Shown in pieces: positions 10,509-24,400 of a DNA stretch of 64,000 nucleotides. This DNA comes from Glebionis coronaria (Eukaryota; Streptophyta; Magnoliopsida; Asterales; Asteraceae), in NCBI GenBank assembly GCA_025667525.1, contig CM046880.1, positions 600,503,452-600,567,451 of the forward strand. The letters run 5' to 3'. Under the pieces are notes generated by a model. That model was not told where the DNA came from. It saw nothing but the letters and a program-made list of their open reading frames with translations, and searched no databases. The translations under genes were made by a program, and so were the position numbers. Positions within the stretch are counted from its first letter, which is position 1. Every line of letters begins with the position of its first letter.

Positions 10509-12261
10509 ACACGGACTTCCTACAGAGAGAGTAATTTAGAAAATTATCAAACCATAAATAGATCTTTGAAGTTTGCACATTTTAACTTCTACGGAAAAAA
10601 TCACTTCTTTGACGATTCAGCCACCAATATTTGTTTAAAACACTTCCTAACAAAGGGCTAACTTACATACCATACACACACTGAATAATTTCACATTGCA
10701 TTCCCCAAAGTTCAACTATGTGGATACATGATTCTTAGCTCTACCTAAAAATAATTTGATATAAACATTACCATTTATACAGTTGTGTACACCATTAAGT
10801 TATAGAAGCGTGGACTATCTGAGCCAATGAAGACTGCTGGAGAAGGACCACAAGGGCATTGGACTTGCTATTCACAATGTGAGTATTTCATTATCGATAT
10901 CTTCAATGCCTCATGTGTTTGTGTTTTAAAAATTGTATTTGTAACTGGTAAAAGTGAGTATAGAAGTCTAAATTAAGCTACCTTGAAACTAAAATTACAA
11001 ACCTAGCTGATGTGGAACTGCACTTTACTCACATGTTGTGTACTTGGTTCAAATGTTTTTTGTTAAACTTCCAAACTAAAACAATGTTATTGGTGAAAAG
11101 TTAGACAATAACTATCTGAAAGTTTGAACCAGTTTGAATACGTAGGCTTAAAGTCACCAGGCCAAAGTATTTTCATGTATTACAAAAAATATATGTAGGC
11201 TAAAATACTACGCTTGAACTCTCTCTGTTGAAGTTTATCCCTGTAAAATGAATTACTTGTTATGTAACATGTTCTTTAGAAACATGTAATAATGTTATAA
11301 GGTTGCTTAAGTAGGTTAGATTATCACATATTCCTAAATTGTATACCATTGGTTACCGTCTAAATGATACAATTTATTTTTTCGTTCAGGTCATATATGA
11401 AAACAAGTATGCTTCTAAAGCTTGGTTTCAAAAAAAGTTGATCTTCCGAGTAAAGAATACACTCAAGATATCTGTGGCATTTGCCCTCAAAAAATTATTG
11501 GTAACTTGACTTTAAAACTTTGATCTTTTGACTATATTTTCTACTTACACTATTACTCAAAACATTGTAGTATGCTTTCTTTGAAATAGATGATTGTGTT
11601 CCATTAGAGAAAACTTTTTATGTTTCTAATCCGTATATTTTTCTTTTGTTTTTATATATTAGGATACCAATACCATGAAGTGCCATCCAAGTCAAACAAA
11701 ATCTCATTGTAGCCGATAGTTACTTCATTTAATCTTTCTACTTTGGGTTCTAATTGTGATTTATTTGTATGCACATTTAGTTTTTTATTTTCCGAAGTTC
11801 TATATTGGATGCGGTATGCACCGCACATAAGTTCTACATTGGATCATTAATAGTGAAAATTATTTATATTGTTAAGAGACTTTCTATTGTATTTTACACT
11901 TACTTAGAAATATCTTATCATTAATTATGCGCCGTTAGGCAATTTTGCAGCTATGTGCGTGTGATCGTTTATACTATTCAATGTGCAAAGACAGGTTGAT
12001 GTTATAATGTGTTAGTATGTTTTATCGACCTGAGTGTTTTTTCCCTCACTACTTGAACTTGAATATGGATGCCTGAGTATTATTTATCATAATCGATGTA
12101 ATTTTTCAATTGTAGCTACATTAAATGTTTTCATAATGAGCATTCTTAATTTAATTTTGATCTTTTACCATTTAATTTTTAACGTTACACGAAACACTTA
12201 TCATAATATCGTATATCATACAACAAGACATTTCTAATATCGTTAAGTATCTAGCTCTAGG
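10509..12261. other. unassigned DNA with exon-like islands
   Basis: No long ORF. Short islands look spliced on the plus strand. One near 10800-10880 ends at a GTGAGT-like donor. Another at about 11391-11500 opens after ttcag (YENKYASKAWFQKK) and ends at TTG|GTAACTT. A third begins after attag at 11661. I do not recognise any product; these could be remnants of one gene or gene pieces carried by the Helitron-like element whose end lies at 12291. Confidence 0.35.
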
Positions 12262-12295
12262 CTTTTCCGCTGCTATGCGCGAGTATTTGTCTAGT
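12262..12295 (+). other. candidate Helitron-like 3' terminus
   Basis: The string ccgctgctatgcgcg followed by agtatttgtCTAG|T closely resembles the minus-strand end in copies A and B. The hairpin is weaker. A more decayed version lies at about 11930-11975. Confidence 0.35.
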
Positions 12296-12449
12296 ACCCC
12301 TTGGTGTATCATGATTATTGAAATGTTGAAAGTTAAAAACTTTAGCATTTATGATATTGTTGAAAAGCTGTGATTATTTACACAATTAAGTCAATGTTGA
12401 CTAATTGACAATGTTAAATAAGTAAATTAAATCACATATGTATATCATG

Positions 12450-13121
12450 TAGGGATGGCAACGGGGCGGGTTTGGGGCGGGGCGAGCATTCCCATCCCCA
12501 AACCCGATTACTAGAGTTATCCCCAAACCCGCCCCGATCCCCGTCGGGGATTTAATCGGGGCGCCCCGTCGGGGCGAGATGCTCGTACAAACCCGATTCG
12601 TACTAATCGGGGATCTTATCGGGTATTGTCTTTGGGTGCAATTCTCAACCAATGTCGCACCATTTTACATTTCTTAGTATTATTTTTAGAACATTAGCAA
12701 TAACTTCAAAATTTTAAAACATATTAATATCAATTACAAACAAGGCTTATTAAGTTTTCAACGATAGTATTATACTTATGATAAATTACAAAAAATAAAG
12801 TTACAACTTAAAAAAATGACATTTAAGTAAGTTTTTTGCAATATTACATTCACAAAAAACTAACAATGTTGGAGATATATTTTTTTACTACGTAAAGAGT
12901 AACAAAATACTTCATACATATATATATATTTGTATATGTCTATATATTAATCGGGTGGGGCGGGTCGGGGATGTTATTCCCCGCTTCCGTCCCAAACCCG
13001 ATTAAAAATCCCCGTTTAAGCCCCAAACCCGCCCCGTAACACAATAAGCGTTCCCTGACCAGCCTCAATTATTTCAGGTTTCGGGTTTCCCCGTCGGGTT
13101 CGGGTTTTTTTGCCATCCCTA
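12450..13121. mobile_element. non-autonomous hAT-like element with GC-rich arms
   Basis: Inverted ends TAGGGATGGCAA / (T)TGCCATCCCTA are flanked by a perfect 8-bp duplication, ATATCATG (12442-12449 and 13122-13129). The element is 672 bp and encodes no transposase. Its arms are dominated by GGGGCGGG, AACCCG and CCCCGTCGGGG motifs, which can fold on themselves, while the centre is AT-rich. Such GC-armed hAT derivatives are common in plants. Confidence 0.93.
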
Positions 13122-13129
13122 ATATCATG

Positions 13130-15082
13130 TGGTTATTTAATATAAAACATATCAAACCTTAATGATAAATTGGTTTATGAAAGGAAAGTATTTAACTTCA
13201 CCAACCAGACAATATCACCCACCAGTTGTAACCCACTTCTTTTAGTCATTAAAAAAACCTAAGCCCCGTCATTCACCTAGCAAATCTGTTTTATCTATTG
13301 CTCTTTAATCAGTTGTAATAAAATCGACTTTATATTCATGTAATTGCACTTCTGTTTTTGCTTCCTTATTGTTTTGTTTGACATTGTTCATGTTTGTGTA
13401 TATTGCACTTGCAGGAGAGAAAAAAATGACATCTATGTATGTGGACGTGATCATTTAATAGGTATATCTGATTGTTGTATTGGCTGAAACATTTCCTATT
13501 CATGTACCTAAGTAATTGCATAATCGATGATTTTAAGTTTGAAGGGAGAGTATTGAATTTATGTTACTATATGGATTATTCTATATTAGAGATAAATATT
13601 GATTTAGATTCATACATATTGTGATGCGTTTATTTGAGCAATATCAAAAATGATAATGAGAACGATGAGATTAAAAAATTATCCTTTTTGGAATATATGT
13701 TTATTCAGATCCATTACTGTATATATATTATGATTATGTGTTTTGTTTGATATAGCGGAGTTGAGCTCGAAAGGAAGATAGGATTTACAGATATCCACTT
13801 TTGGAACACTTCTGTTTTTCTTTTTACGGTGATGTGATTGAATAGAAGGTAAATTTATGTTCTTTGAAAACCTATATCCGCATTTACCCGAAGCTTATTG
13901 GAATTAGAGTAATGGTATAATGATGTTTGCAAATTCGTTTAGTGGAGTTCTACTTTAGGGGTTCTTTTGATTACCATATGATTTCTCTATTTAAAGGGTA
14001 TTGGCATGTCGAAGAACATGCTTCCTCTATTTGAGTTTTTCGAAAGACCAACTATATACATATGGTGTTTATGCTGCTTTATTTGTATGAGTCTCTCAAA
14101 ATATCACATGCACAGCTGGGAACCTTATGTCCGTTCTGTTCAGGTAATCTCAAAATATCATAGATGGTTGTTGCTAGTATTCAAAGTTGCGATGAATAAT
14201 GGTTTATAGAGGAACGTCTATTTTGTTTACTACGTTGGTCTTGGAACCTTGATTCTAATTCTATTGTATATCATCTATGTCTATAGGTATTAAATTAGCA
14301 TACATATTTTTTTCCTTTTTGTGAACTAAATTATATAAAATTCCTTCTGATATAATGTATAAGAATACCAATTGCAATAACTTTTCTTTTTCACGCACGT
14401 CGTCGGCTCACTTGACATCATCTTTTCATATTTTTCATTTTTGATGAAAAAGATGTGGTTGGTTGCTATTAAACCAGTAGCTAAACATCCGTTCTTCTAC
14501 AAAAGGGTTGTTTGGATTCTGTTAAACCATGAGCCAAACACTCATGCTACAAAACATGCTTACACTATAGTACGCTTATAGTGCTTAATACTTCACATGC
14601 ATTTTGTTAAAAAAAGGTTGTAAGTATTGCAAGGTGTATATGGAATGTTTAAAGGATTGCAAGGTGAATCTGGAACGGGTATCACATGATTTACATGTGC
14701 CTAAAGTTTATTATGCTCATCTAAAGAAAATAGTGAAGTGTGCACTAAGCACTTTTAAACATCCTCATTATTAGGTGTATAAGTTTGACATTTTTGAACA
14801 AAACACTTCGTTTCATACTTAAGGATGATTTTGATATATCTGAAAATGATATACAATATGCAGGGCATATAGTGGCGGTATGCATAGTTTGGGTGATGGG
14901 TCAAAACAAGCAGATAATAATACATGGAAAATTGGTCGGGTTGGGTTGACCATAATAGCTTTTGGTTCAGTTTTCTTGGCTAACTAGTGTGGCAAAGTTG
15001 ATTACAGAAATTTGATTATGCAAATAATAAATTACTTAATGAAACCTTAACTTATAGATGTCCTTTAGGAGTACACAATAAA
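13130..15082. other. unassigned DNA left of the nested retrotransposons
   Basis: AT-rich, with no convincing ORF or terminal repeats. It is the pre-insertion flank of the old Ty1/copia element; the other side of the same ancestral locus resumes at 46466. Confidence 0.55.
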
Positions 15083-15087
15083 ATTAC

Positions 15088-16243
<1,156 letters not shown>

Positions 16244-17702
16244 GTTGCATCGAGATCCGTTTTAACATGTTATAATTATCGAAAATCTAAAGTTTTTTAA
16301 CTAATAATTGTTTTGAGTTAAAACTACATGTTTTTTAGGTTTTCATAAAATTAGGGTTTTGGCCAAAATTTATAATAAAAAATGAATTGTTTAGAAACCC
16401 TAAATTACATGTGGGATAATTTTAGATTAAATTGCATGATTAATTGTTATGTCATGTATGGTTACGATACGTAGATATTTAATTGTTAAGATTTGTGGGG
16501 TATCCATGATTACGTGCATGTTTTCATGGATCATAAAATTATATGTTTATATGATTTTATGTGCTACGTGTTTATTTGACTCATTAAATCTAAAATTAGA
16601 GAAGACTTTTATATGAATATAAAAACCTAGATTTTATGATTATTGAATAAATCATATGCATGTAGCTATTTGATTCATTTATTGCACATATAAATTGTTA
16701 TTATGTGTTTATGATTTAGTTTTTTTACTTGTTTATATATAAAATTGTTGAAATGTTGATTTGTTAAATATTTAAATAACATAAGATTACGTTGATTGGG
16801 GAATTGCAATAATAATCTAACGGCCTACTCTTTTTGACAAACTATAAAGTGGGTTTAATGCACCGCTGGTCATGAACCCGGATAAGGAAGAAGGTGTTAT
16901 GCCATTAGTCGTCGACCAAATTCCCAGCTCGCCTGTGCGTCAAATTGAAATTACCTATGATTATTAATTGAATTATACCTTAAGGGTGATTTACCACAAA
17001 TTCACATCCGAAACACAATGAATAAGGGTATTGCTTTGTGCGTAGCCGAGTTCTAGCAAAAGTACGTTGTGATTAGTTGTGGGTAAATTCTTTAATTGGT
17101 TTAACCAATACCGCAACATAATTTATGAAGAACTTTAATCTTGTGAAAAAGTTTACTAAATGTTTTATTAAACGTATACTATGGAGATTGTATGCATGCT
17201 TCTCCATACATTGATTTTGACATCAAAATTTATACCCTTAAAATTTAAGTCGAATGCTCCTAATTGACGAACACTTGAAATTACTTCGTCATCAAATGAG
17301 ATTTTTGGGTGATGTTGTGATGGAGAGAAAACTGTTTGTAGATTGAGAATTCATATGATGGTTTTACGTTACTCAGATTAGACGACTTAATTAGGTTACT
17401 CAGTGAGATCTTGAAACTTAATGCATTCAAAAGGGATGAAACATGTTTACAATGCAAAACGTTATTTGGCAATGTAAATCCCTTAAATATCTAGAATTTG
17501 AAAATTGTTTGTCAATTGAATTTTTCAACAAGTCGCTATGTTGAGTACATTCATTACTAGCAGATCAACTGATGTAATGGATCTATGTCAATATAGTTCT
17601 AGAATTCAAGGAAAATAATATTGTTTTTATAACGGGGTAATTTTATTTTCTTAAAAGTATTTAGTTATCGAAAATACTAATATTTGAACTTATTTATGTA
17701 GA
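16244..17702 (+). other. untranslated leader of the old Ty1/copia element
   Basis: Lies between the 5' LTR and the gag start. The expected primer site (TGGTATCAGAGC-like) is represented at best by a degraded gttgcatcgagatccg. It is AT-rich and no ORF is convincing. Confidence 0.6.
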
Positions 17703-17972
17703 AATGGATCAACCCACAAATAACACGATAAGTTCCGCGTTCAAAGCTTTCTTTTAACATCTTGAACTTACTGGCCCAAACTCCAATGATTGGTACCGCT
17801 CGCTAAGAATTGTCTTGAGAGCAGCGGGTACTATCGATATCTTGACTACTCCCTATCCGGAGGATCTTGCTGAAGGAGCATCTGATGCGAAAAGGCTTGA
17901 CACGCTGCTAATGTTAAGAAGCACACGGAGGTGGCTTGCTTAATGCTAGGAAACATGGCTCCTGCACTTCAA
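17703..17972 (+). pseudogene. gag N-terminus of the old Ty1/copia element (split by SIRE)
   Basis: ATG followed by TNNTISSAFKAFF, an in-frame stop, then HLELTGPNSNDWYRSLRIVL. This is the usual copia gag N-terminal motif in which the protein binds and multimerises around the RNA. The frame degrades after about 80 codons and is cut at the TTCAA target of the SIRE insertion; the continuation starts at 41087. Confidence 0.8.
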
Positions 17973-18490
17973 TGTTGGGAATAAAATATGGGTCAGTTCA
18001 CTAGACGCTGATAAGAAGAATGTCAACGCTGATAGGAAGACATTGGACGCTGACAGCCAAGCGTTGACATTGAAGAAGTCAACGCTGACAGCCTTGAAGA
18101 TTGACACTGATGGAATATCTTTTGTTTATTTGTTTCTTTATTTATGTATGGTAAAGATAAGCACAACATTGTATTTTCTATTATTATCTTTACCTAGAAT
18201 AGTTGATTCGTAGCTTATTGTACAAGACTTCTTGTTCTATAAAAGAAGGTCTTTTAGGTTAAAGTCATATATCAGTTTTCATAAGTATTCGCAAGTTAAA
18301 CCTTTCATTGTAATCAATTCGATCATTCTAATACAAGTGAAAGTTTGTTTAACATCTTTGTGTTTTAGATCAAGTGTTAATTCCACATAACACTTTGTTA
18401 CTTTACTCATAAGCAAAGGTTTCTCTACGTGTAGTACTTGATCTAATCTCGTCTACACAAAGCTTAATCGATCTAAGTTTGGGATCAACA
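17973..18490 (+). repeat. 5' LTR of SIRE element
   Basis: Starts TGTTGGGAAT and ends GGGATCAACA. The TATA box TATAAAAG is at 18238-18245. Upstream, between 18006 and 18111, lie four CGCTGA(C/T) cores plus CGTTGAC and CACTGAT variants, spaced 21, 21, 14, 21 and 22 bp; this is where an enhancer would sit. Confidence 0.96.
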
Positions 18491-18492
18491 AG

Positions 18493-18504
18493 TGGTATCA
18501 GAGC
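18493..18504 (+). other. primer binding site, initiator-Met tRNA type
   Basis: TGGTATCAGAGC directly after the LTR and two spacer bases, complementary to the 3' end of plant initiator Met tRNA, as usual for Ty1/copia. Confidence 0.93.
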
Positions 18505-18539
18505 TTGTTGAGAAACTTTTGATCTTTAAGTAACGCAAG

Positions 18540-18597
18540 AACCCTAAAACACCAAAAACCCTAAAAACCCTAAAATTCTCAAAACCCTAAAAACACC
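18540..18597 (+). promoter_or_regulatory. telo-box-like AACCCTAAA repeats in the SIRE leader
   Basis: Five to six copies of aaccctaaa sit in the 58 bases before the gag ATG. Telo-box motifs (AAACCCTAA) are known in 5' regions of plant genes for translation components; whether they act here is inference. Confidence 0.6.
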
Positions 18598-20127
18598 ATG
18601 TCTGGAACAGATCAACCTGCTTCTTTGCTACAAAACAACTCCTCAAACCCTAGTATCAAAATTCCCATGTTTGATGCCAGGAACTTTGAGCTTTGGAAGT
18701 CAAATTTTGAGCAATACATAGCTATTCATGACTACACTCTTTGGGAGATTATCGAATATGGGAACACATTCGATAAAGCAGCAAAAATTACTGCTGCAAT
18801 TGCCACAAGGACAGCTGTTCCTAATTGTCCTGAAGCTGATAAGGTGGAAAAGCCTGGAGATAGGAGAGCTGTAGCTGTTGAAGATATAGCCAAGAAGAGG
18901 GTGGACATGAAAATCTTGAACATCTTGAAACATGCCCTAGGTCATGAGAATCAGCACAAGTACAAACGCTTTGAGTCTGCAAAAGAGCTTTGGGAAGCTC
19001 TTGAAGTAGCACATGGTGGCAATGCTGACACAAAAGAAGAAAAGAAGAAGCAACTCTTGCATGAGTATGCTGTCTTTAAAGCTCAACCCAATGAAAATCT
19101 CAGCAGTGTGAGAAGTAGACTTCTTGACATCACAAGTCAACTTTCCTTCATGGGAACACAGATTGATGACCCTGAATTGAATGCTACTTTTCTCAAAAGC
19201 CTTGGTGATATATGGAAGATTGAGACAAGATCCATTCTTGTCAATAATACCCACAAGACTTCCAGGTTTGATGACATCTTCAACAAACTAAGACTGTTGG
19301 AGAATGAATGGCAATTGGATAGTGATAATAAATCTTCCAGCAGCAACATGGCCTTCTTCTCACAAAGTGAAGGCCAATTTGATTCCATGAACTTCTATGG
19401 ACATTCAGCCCCTGGATCTCATTGTGTCAACGCTGGATCTCAGCCTGTCAGCGCTGGATCATATCCTGTCAACGCTTTGTACTCAAGCGCTGACACACAC
19501 AATCATGGCGCTGATAGAATTAAACCTGCTGGTTTTGACCTAGATACTGTGTGTGCATTCATTGCTTCTTTGCCCAGTGATTCAAGGATTACTTATGAAG
19601 ATCTTGAGCAGATAAGTGATGAACAATTGGAAGAGATGGACATCAAGTGGACTATGGCTCTTGTAAGCTTAAGAGCAAACAGGTTTAATAAAAGGTTCAA
19701 GAAGAAGATGACCTTTAATGCTAAGGATGTTGCTGGATTTGACAAATCCAAGGTTGAGTGCTACAACTGTCATAGGATGGGGCACTTTATGAGGGAATGT
19801 AGATCTCCAAGAAGATCTGATGCTGGGAAGCCTTCTAGCCAAATGATTAAGAGCCCAGATCCCAAGGCCATGGTTGCTGTTCAACAAATTGATGGAGTTG
19901 GAGAATGGGACTGGAGCTGGATGGCTAAGAATGAGGAAGAGGACAGAGCTTTGGTTGCTGAAGTTAAAGAAGAGCATGCTGAATATGCTCTCATGGCACA
20001 CTCCTCCTCTTCATCAGATAATGAGGTATATGATGATGCTTTCTGTTCTAAGGGTTGTCGTTTAAATACTGAAAAACTAAAACAAGAGATAGTTAAATTA
20101 TTAGATGAGGCAAGTACTGAAAGATGA
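18598..20127 (+). CDS. gag: SIRE gag, N-terminal part
   Basis: This 509-residue frame starts at an ATG about 94 nt after the primer site. It holds the copia gag domain (UBN2-type; IPMFDARNFELWKSNFEQYI near residue 22, KELWEALEVAHGG near 125, and the SLGDIW-to-LLENEW region near 200-235). A CCHC zinc knuckle, CYNCHRMGHFMREC, lies at residues 388-401. Residues 279-305 carry the clustered SAG/SAD/GAD repeats encoded by the CGCTG motif. An in-frame TGA ends the frame at 20125-20127, but the same frame continues open into the next segment, so the stop probably interrupts a longer gag. It could be a recent mutation (for example TGG to TGA) or a leaky stop. The role is RNA packaging in cytoplasmic particles. 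Confidence 0.9.
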   Translation: MSGTDQPASLLQNNSSNPSIKIPMFDARNFELWKSNFEQYIAIHDYTLWEIIEYGNTFDKAAKITAAIATRTAVPNCPEADKVEKPGDRRAVAVEDIAKKRVDMKILNILKHALGHENQHKYKRFESAKELWEALEVAHGGNADTKEEKKKQLLHEYAVFKAQPNENLSSVRSRLLDITSQLSFMGTQIDDPELNATFLKSLGDIWKIETRSILVNNTHKTSRFDDIFNKLRLLENEWQLDSDNKSSSSNMAFFSQSEGQFDSMNFYGHSAPGSHCVNAGSQPVSAGSYPVNALYSSADTHNHGADRIKPAGFDLDTVCAFIASLPSDSRITYEDLEQISDEQLEEMDIKWTMALVSLRANRFNKRFKKKMTFNAKDVAGFDKSKVECYNCHRMGHFMRECRSPRRSDAGKPSSQMIKSPDPKAMVAVQQIDGVGEWDWSWMAKNEEEDRALVAEVKEEHAEYALMAHSSSSSDNEVYDDAFCSKGCRLNTEKLKQEIVKLLDEASTER

Positions 20128-21477
20128 AAAGTATCTAATTATCAAATTGCTCTTACCCAAACAGAAAAGACAGTAGCTGAGTATAAGAAAATGGAGTTTG
20201 ATTTAAAGGATCAATTAAATATCTTAAAACATGAGTTACATCAGAGTAAGGATGTTCAAGATATAGTAAATAGGGTTAATCTTGATTTGATAGCTCAGTT
20301 AGAGGAGGCTAACAAAAATAAAGATAATGTGAGTCTTAAAATCCAGAGATTTGATAAGGCCACACAATCCCTAGGAGAGTGTGTTAGTAAACAAAGAGAC
20401 TCTAAGGATATGAGTGGGATTGGGATGAATAACTATACTGGTGTTCCACCACCAGCTGGGGATTTCTATTGTGTCCAATCAAAGGACTTATCTTGGACTG
20501 GCTTGCCAGAATGCCAAGAGGAGGAATTCATTCCTCCACCTAGAGTGACTTCCCCAGTTGAGGAATACAAGCAAAAACTGACTGACCTAGATGAGTGGAA
20601 GAAAGCTAATCACACCTTGTTTGTTAAGGGAGGGTTGTTGTGTGAAAGTCCAAATGAGCCCACACCAATCAAGAGCCTTGATTCTAAACCTATTAAGATC
20701 ACACACCCTACCACTGGCAAAGCTGTTGACCTTGGCCCACAAACTGTTAGAAAACCTAGTGTTAAGTATGCTGAGATGTATAGAAATACTAGGTCACCAA
20801 AAAGCCAAGTTAGTAACCATGGAACAGGCTTCTTTGCTTCTAGACCTAAGACTATGTCTAGAAAAGCTTGTTACACATGTGGTAGCTTCTCACATTTGGC
20901 ATACAAATGTGTCAACGCTTCCAATGTCAACGCTGATAGGAATCATTTCAGCGCTGACAAAAGTCAACATAGGTCAAACACTGTCAGACCCAATACCTTT
21001 GTGAACAAAAGTTCACAAGTTGTTAGACCAGCCCCATTCTTTTCTAGAGGGTCTAACACACAAGGCCTAAGACCTTTTCAAAAGTCAAACACTTGGTCAA
21101 ATAGGCAATGGGTTCCTGTAGCAAACCCTAGGTTCAACGCTGATAAGAGCAATCGGGGCGCTGACAAGAGAAATTTCAGCGCTGACAGACACACTGCCAA
21201 ACCTAGGTATTTACAACCACAGGGAAATAGGTCTAAAGCTTCTACTAGCTTAACATGGAGACCAAAACAAGACCAAAACCCTAATTCTACTGGTATTTCT
21301 ATGACATGCAACAGGTTTCATTATATTTCAAAGGCATTGTCAACACCAATTGGGGTTAACTGGGAATTTCATTCAAACAGGGATGAAAATGGGGTTGTTA
21401 TGAGAACCAAGTCTGTTCTTGTTGAACAACCAAATGAATCCAAGTCTTCCAAGGATTGGGTTCCCAAAGAAAACTAA
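20128..21477 (+). CDS. gag: SIRE gag, C-terminal extension after in-frame TGA
   Basis: This stretch is in the same frame as the upstream gag. The first ATG (20191) gives 428 residues. The N-terminal 70 residues are charged and coiled-coil-like ([17 protein letters not shown]). A second zinc knuckle, [14 protein letters not shown], lies at residue 227. Clustered NADR/SADK/NADK/GADK/SADR units follow, encoded by CGCTGA cores at 20931, 20952, 21138, 21159 and 21180, almost all 21 nt apart. It ends at TAA 21475-21477, whose last base is the A of the pol ATG (TAATG). Whether it is made by readthrough, by internal initiation or not at all cannot be told from sequence. Confidence 0.85.
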   Translation, partial: KVSNYQIALTQTEKTVAEYKKMEFDLKDQLNILKHELHQSKDVQDIVNRVNLDLIAQLEEANKNKDNVSLKIQRFDKATQSLGECVSKQRDSKDMSGIGMNNYTGVPPPAGDFYCVQSKDLSWTGLPECQEEEFIPPPRVTSPVEEYKQKLTDLDEWKKANHTLFVKGGLLCESPNEPTPIKSLDSKPIKITHPTTGKAVDLGPQTVRKPSVKYAEMYRNTRSPKSQVSNHGTGFFASRPKTMSRKACYTCGSFSHLAYKCVNASNVNADRNHFSADKSQHRSNTVRPNTFVNKSSQVVRPAPFFSRGSNTQGLRPFQKSNTWSNRQWVPVANPRFNADKSNRGADKRNFSADRHTAKPRYLQPQGNRSKASTSLTWRPKQDQNPNSTGISMTCNRFHYISKALSTPIGVNWEFHSNRDENGVVMRTKSVLVEQPNESKSSKDWVPKEN

Positions 21478-24400
21478 TGTGTTTTCTTTATGTGCAGGGC
21501 ATTCAGAAGAAGATCAATGATTATGGATACTGGGATAGTGGATGCTCAAGGCACATGACAGGAAAGGAAGACTATCTGACCAATTTCTCTCCTATTCAAG
21601 ATGGTGATAAGGTATACTTTGGAGGGGGCTACGGCACCATCACAGGAAAAGGAACCCTTGTCACCAACAATCTACGGTTTGAGAATGTCTTCTTGGTAAA
21701 AGAACTGGATTATAATTTGTTTAGTGTATCACAAGTGTGTGATAATAAAAATAAGGTTCTTTTCACAGATACTGAGTGCTTGGTGTTAAGCAAAGATTAT
21801 AAGCTTCCTGAGGAAAAATACATAGATTTTAGAACACCAAGGCATAAAGACATATATAATGTGAATCTTAATGGAATTAAGGTAAATAATAAAATGTCAT
21901 GTCTGTATGCTAAAGCCTCAGTAGATGAAAGTAATCTTTGGCACAGGAGATTAGGGCACATAAACTTTAAGAATATCAATAGACTTGTGAGGCTTGGTTT
22001 AGTTGATGGTTTGCCTGAAAAGGCTTTCCACAATGACCACTCTTGTGTTGCATGTCTTAAGGGCAAGCAGAACAAGGTCTCATTCAGGTCTAAACAGGTG
22101 CACTCTAGTTCTAAACCACTTCACTTATTGCATATGGACCTCTTTGGTCCAACTAATATAGAAAGTTTGAAGGGTAAATCATATTGTTTTGTTATCACTG
22201 ATGATTATTCCAGGTTTACATGGACTTTCTTTTTAGCCAAGAAAAGTGAAACTGCCCAAAGTCTGATTAATTTCATTACCCAGATAGAGAAGAAGAATGG
22301 TAATGAGGTCAAAATTATTAGAAGTGACAATGGGGGTGAGTTTAGAAATCAGTTGTTAGATGATTTTTGTGCCAAGAAAGGGATTACCAGGCAGTTTAGC
22401 ATAGCTAGAACCCCACAGCAAAATGGGGTTGCTGAAAGGAAGAATAGAACCCTTATTGAAGCAGCCAGAACCATGTTGGCTGATGCCCACTTTCCTATAG
22501 CCTTTTGGGCTGAAGCTGTTAACACAGCCTGTTATGTTCAAAATAGGGCATTGGTCAACAAAATACATAATAAGACACCTTATGAATTACTTTGGGGAAG
22601 GAAGCCAAATATTGGCTTTCTCAAGCCTTTTGGTTGTCATGTAGTTGTTCTAGAAACTAGTGAGGCCCTAGGTAAATTTGATTCAAAAGGTGATGAAGGC
22701 TACTTCATGGGTTATTCTGTGCAGAGCAAAGGATATAGGGTTTACATTAAAAAGGAAAAACGTATACTTGAAAAAGTACATGTTAGGTTTTTAGAAAGTA
22801 AACCTAGTGATCCTGAGAATGGTCCAAATTGGTTGTTTGACTTAGAACCTTTATCTAGAGCTTTAAATTATATGCCTGTTACTGATCCAGACATTGTGAA
22901 GGTAACTTCAAGTGATTTGGAAAAGAGAATTGGTAATGTTTCAGGTATACAGGTTGCTAAGGAGGATGGACCACCAGCAGTTATATCATCTCCCACACAA
23001 GAATATGTTACACTTCCTATATGGACAGATGAGTATTATGCTGCTGCTGCTGCTGCTAGAAAGGATAATGGTGGTTTTCAAATACCACCAAATACAAACG
23101 TGCATACTTCTTCAGGCGCTGACAAAGGGAAATCAAGCGCTGACAAGAGCAATTCAGACGCTGATGGATCAGACGCTGACACAAGCAGTTCAAGCGTTGT
23201 TAGCCCTAACGCTGACAAACAAGGATCAGACTTTGACAACACCTTTGCACATCTTTTCTCTTCACATTTTGAACAAGGTGGACCTTCCAATGTCCATGAA
23301 GAGATTCATGTTGATCAAACAGAGACTGATGAAGAAGATATTGGCAACATGGAGCGTGAAATTGAGGACACCAGACTTTTTGAAGGAGGAGTTCTCACTT
23401 CCACAGCAAAGGATCACCCCACATCTCAGATCATTGGTGATGTTATGGCTCCAGTTCAGACAAGAAGATCCCATCAAGGTCTTGGTGGATTTATTGCCAA
23501 TATACACAAGAAGGTTGATACCCCTCTTGTACAAGCATGTTTGTTTGCCTGTTTTCTGTCACAGGAAGAACCCAAGAAGATTTTTGATGCTCTCAAAGAA
23601 CCTAGCTGGGTGGAAGCAATGCAGGATGAGCTTCATCAATTTGCTATACAGGATGTTTGGGAGCTGGTTGATTGTCCTAGATATGTGAGACCAATTGGGA
23701 CAAGATGGGTTCTAAGGAACAAGAAAGATGAAAGAGGCATTGTGTTCAGAAACAAGGCACGTTTGGTAGCTCAGGGTTATACACAAGAGGAAGGAATTGA
23801 TTATGAAGAAGTTTTTGCACCAGTTGCAAGAATTGAAGCTATAAGAATTTTTCTAGCTTATGCCTCTTGTATGAACTTCACTGTTTATCAAATGGATGTG
23901 AAGAGTGCTTTCCTCTATGGGACAATTGTTGAGGAAGTATATGTCATGCAACCTCCTGGTTTTGAAGATCCTGAAAATCCAGACAAGGTTTATAGAGTGA
24001 AGAAAGCTATGTATGGACTTCATCAAGCCCCAAGAGCATGGTATGGTACATTTTCCACCTACTTGGTGGAAAATGGTTTCAAAAGGGGCACCATAGATCA
24101 GACACTATTTACAAAGAAGAAAGGAAAACATGTGTTGCTTGTGCAGGTCTATGTTGATGACATCATTTTTGGGTCTACTGATCCAAAAATGAGTGAGGAT
24201 TTTTCCAAGCTCATGACAGATAAATTCAAGATGAGTGCAATGGGTGAGATGAACTTCTTTCTAGGTTTACAAGTTCAGCAGAAAGAAGATGGTATCTTCA
24301 TCTCCCAAGACAAGTATGTAGCTGAAATCTTGAAGAAATATGGTTTTTCTCCACATGAGAAGGAGGCTTCCACTCCTATGGATAGGCAACACCCTTGGGG

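Noticed and set aside
17281..17472. 63-codon minus-strand ORF
   Set aside because: Lies in the AT-rich leader of the old copia element and shows no similarity I recognise.
18540..18597. Interstitial telomere
   Set aside because: Only a few degenerate units inside a retrotransposon leader; not a telomere remnant.
22912..23688. 258-codon plus-strand frame within SIRE pol
   Set aside because: It is an out-of-frame shadow of the pol linker and RT, with no domain.
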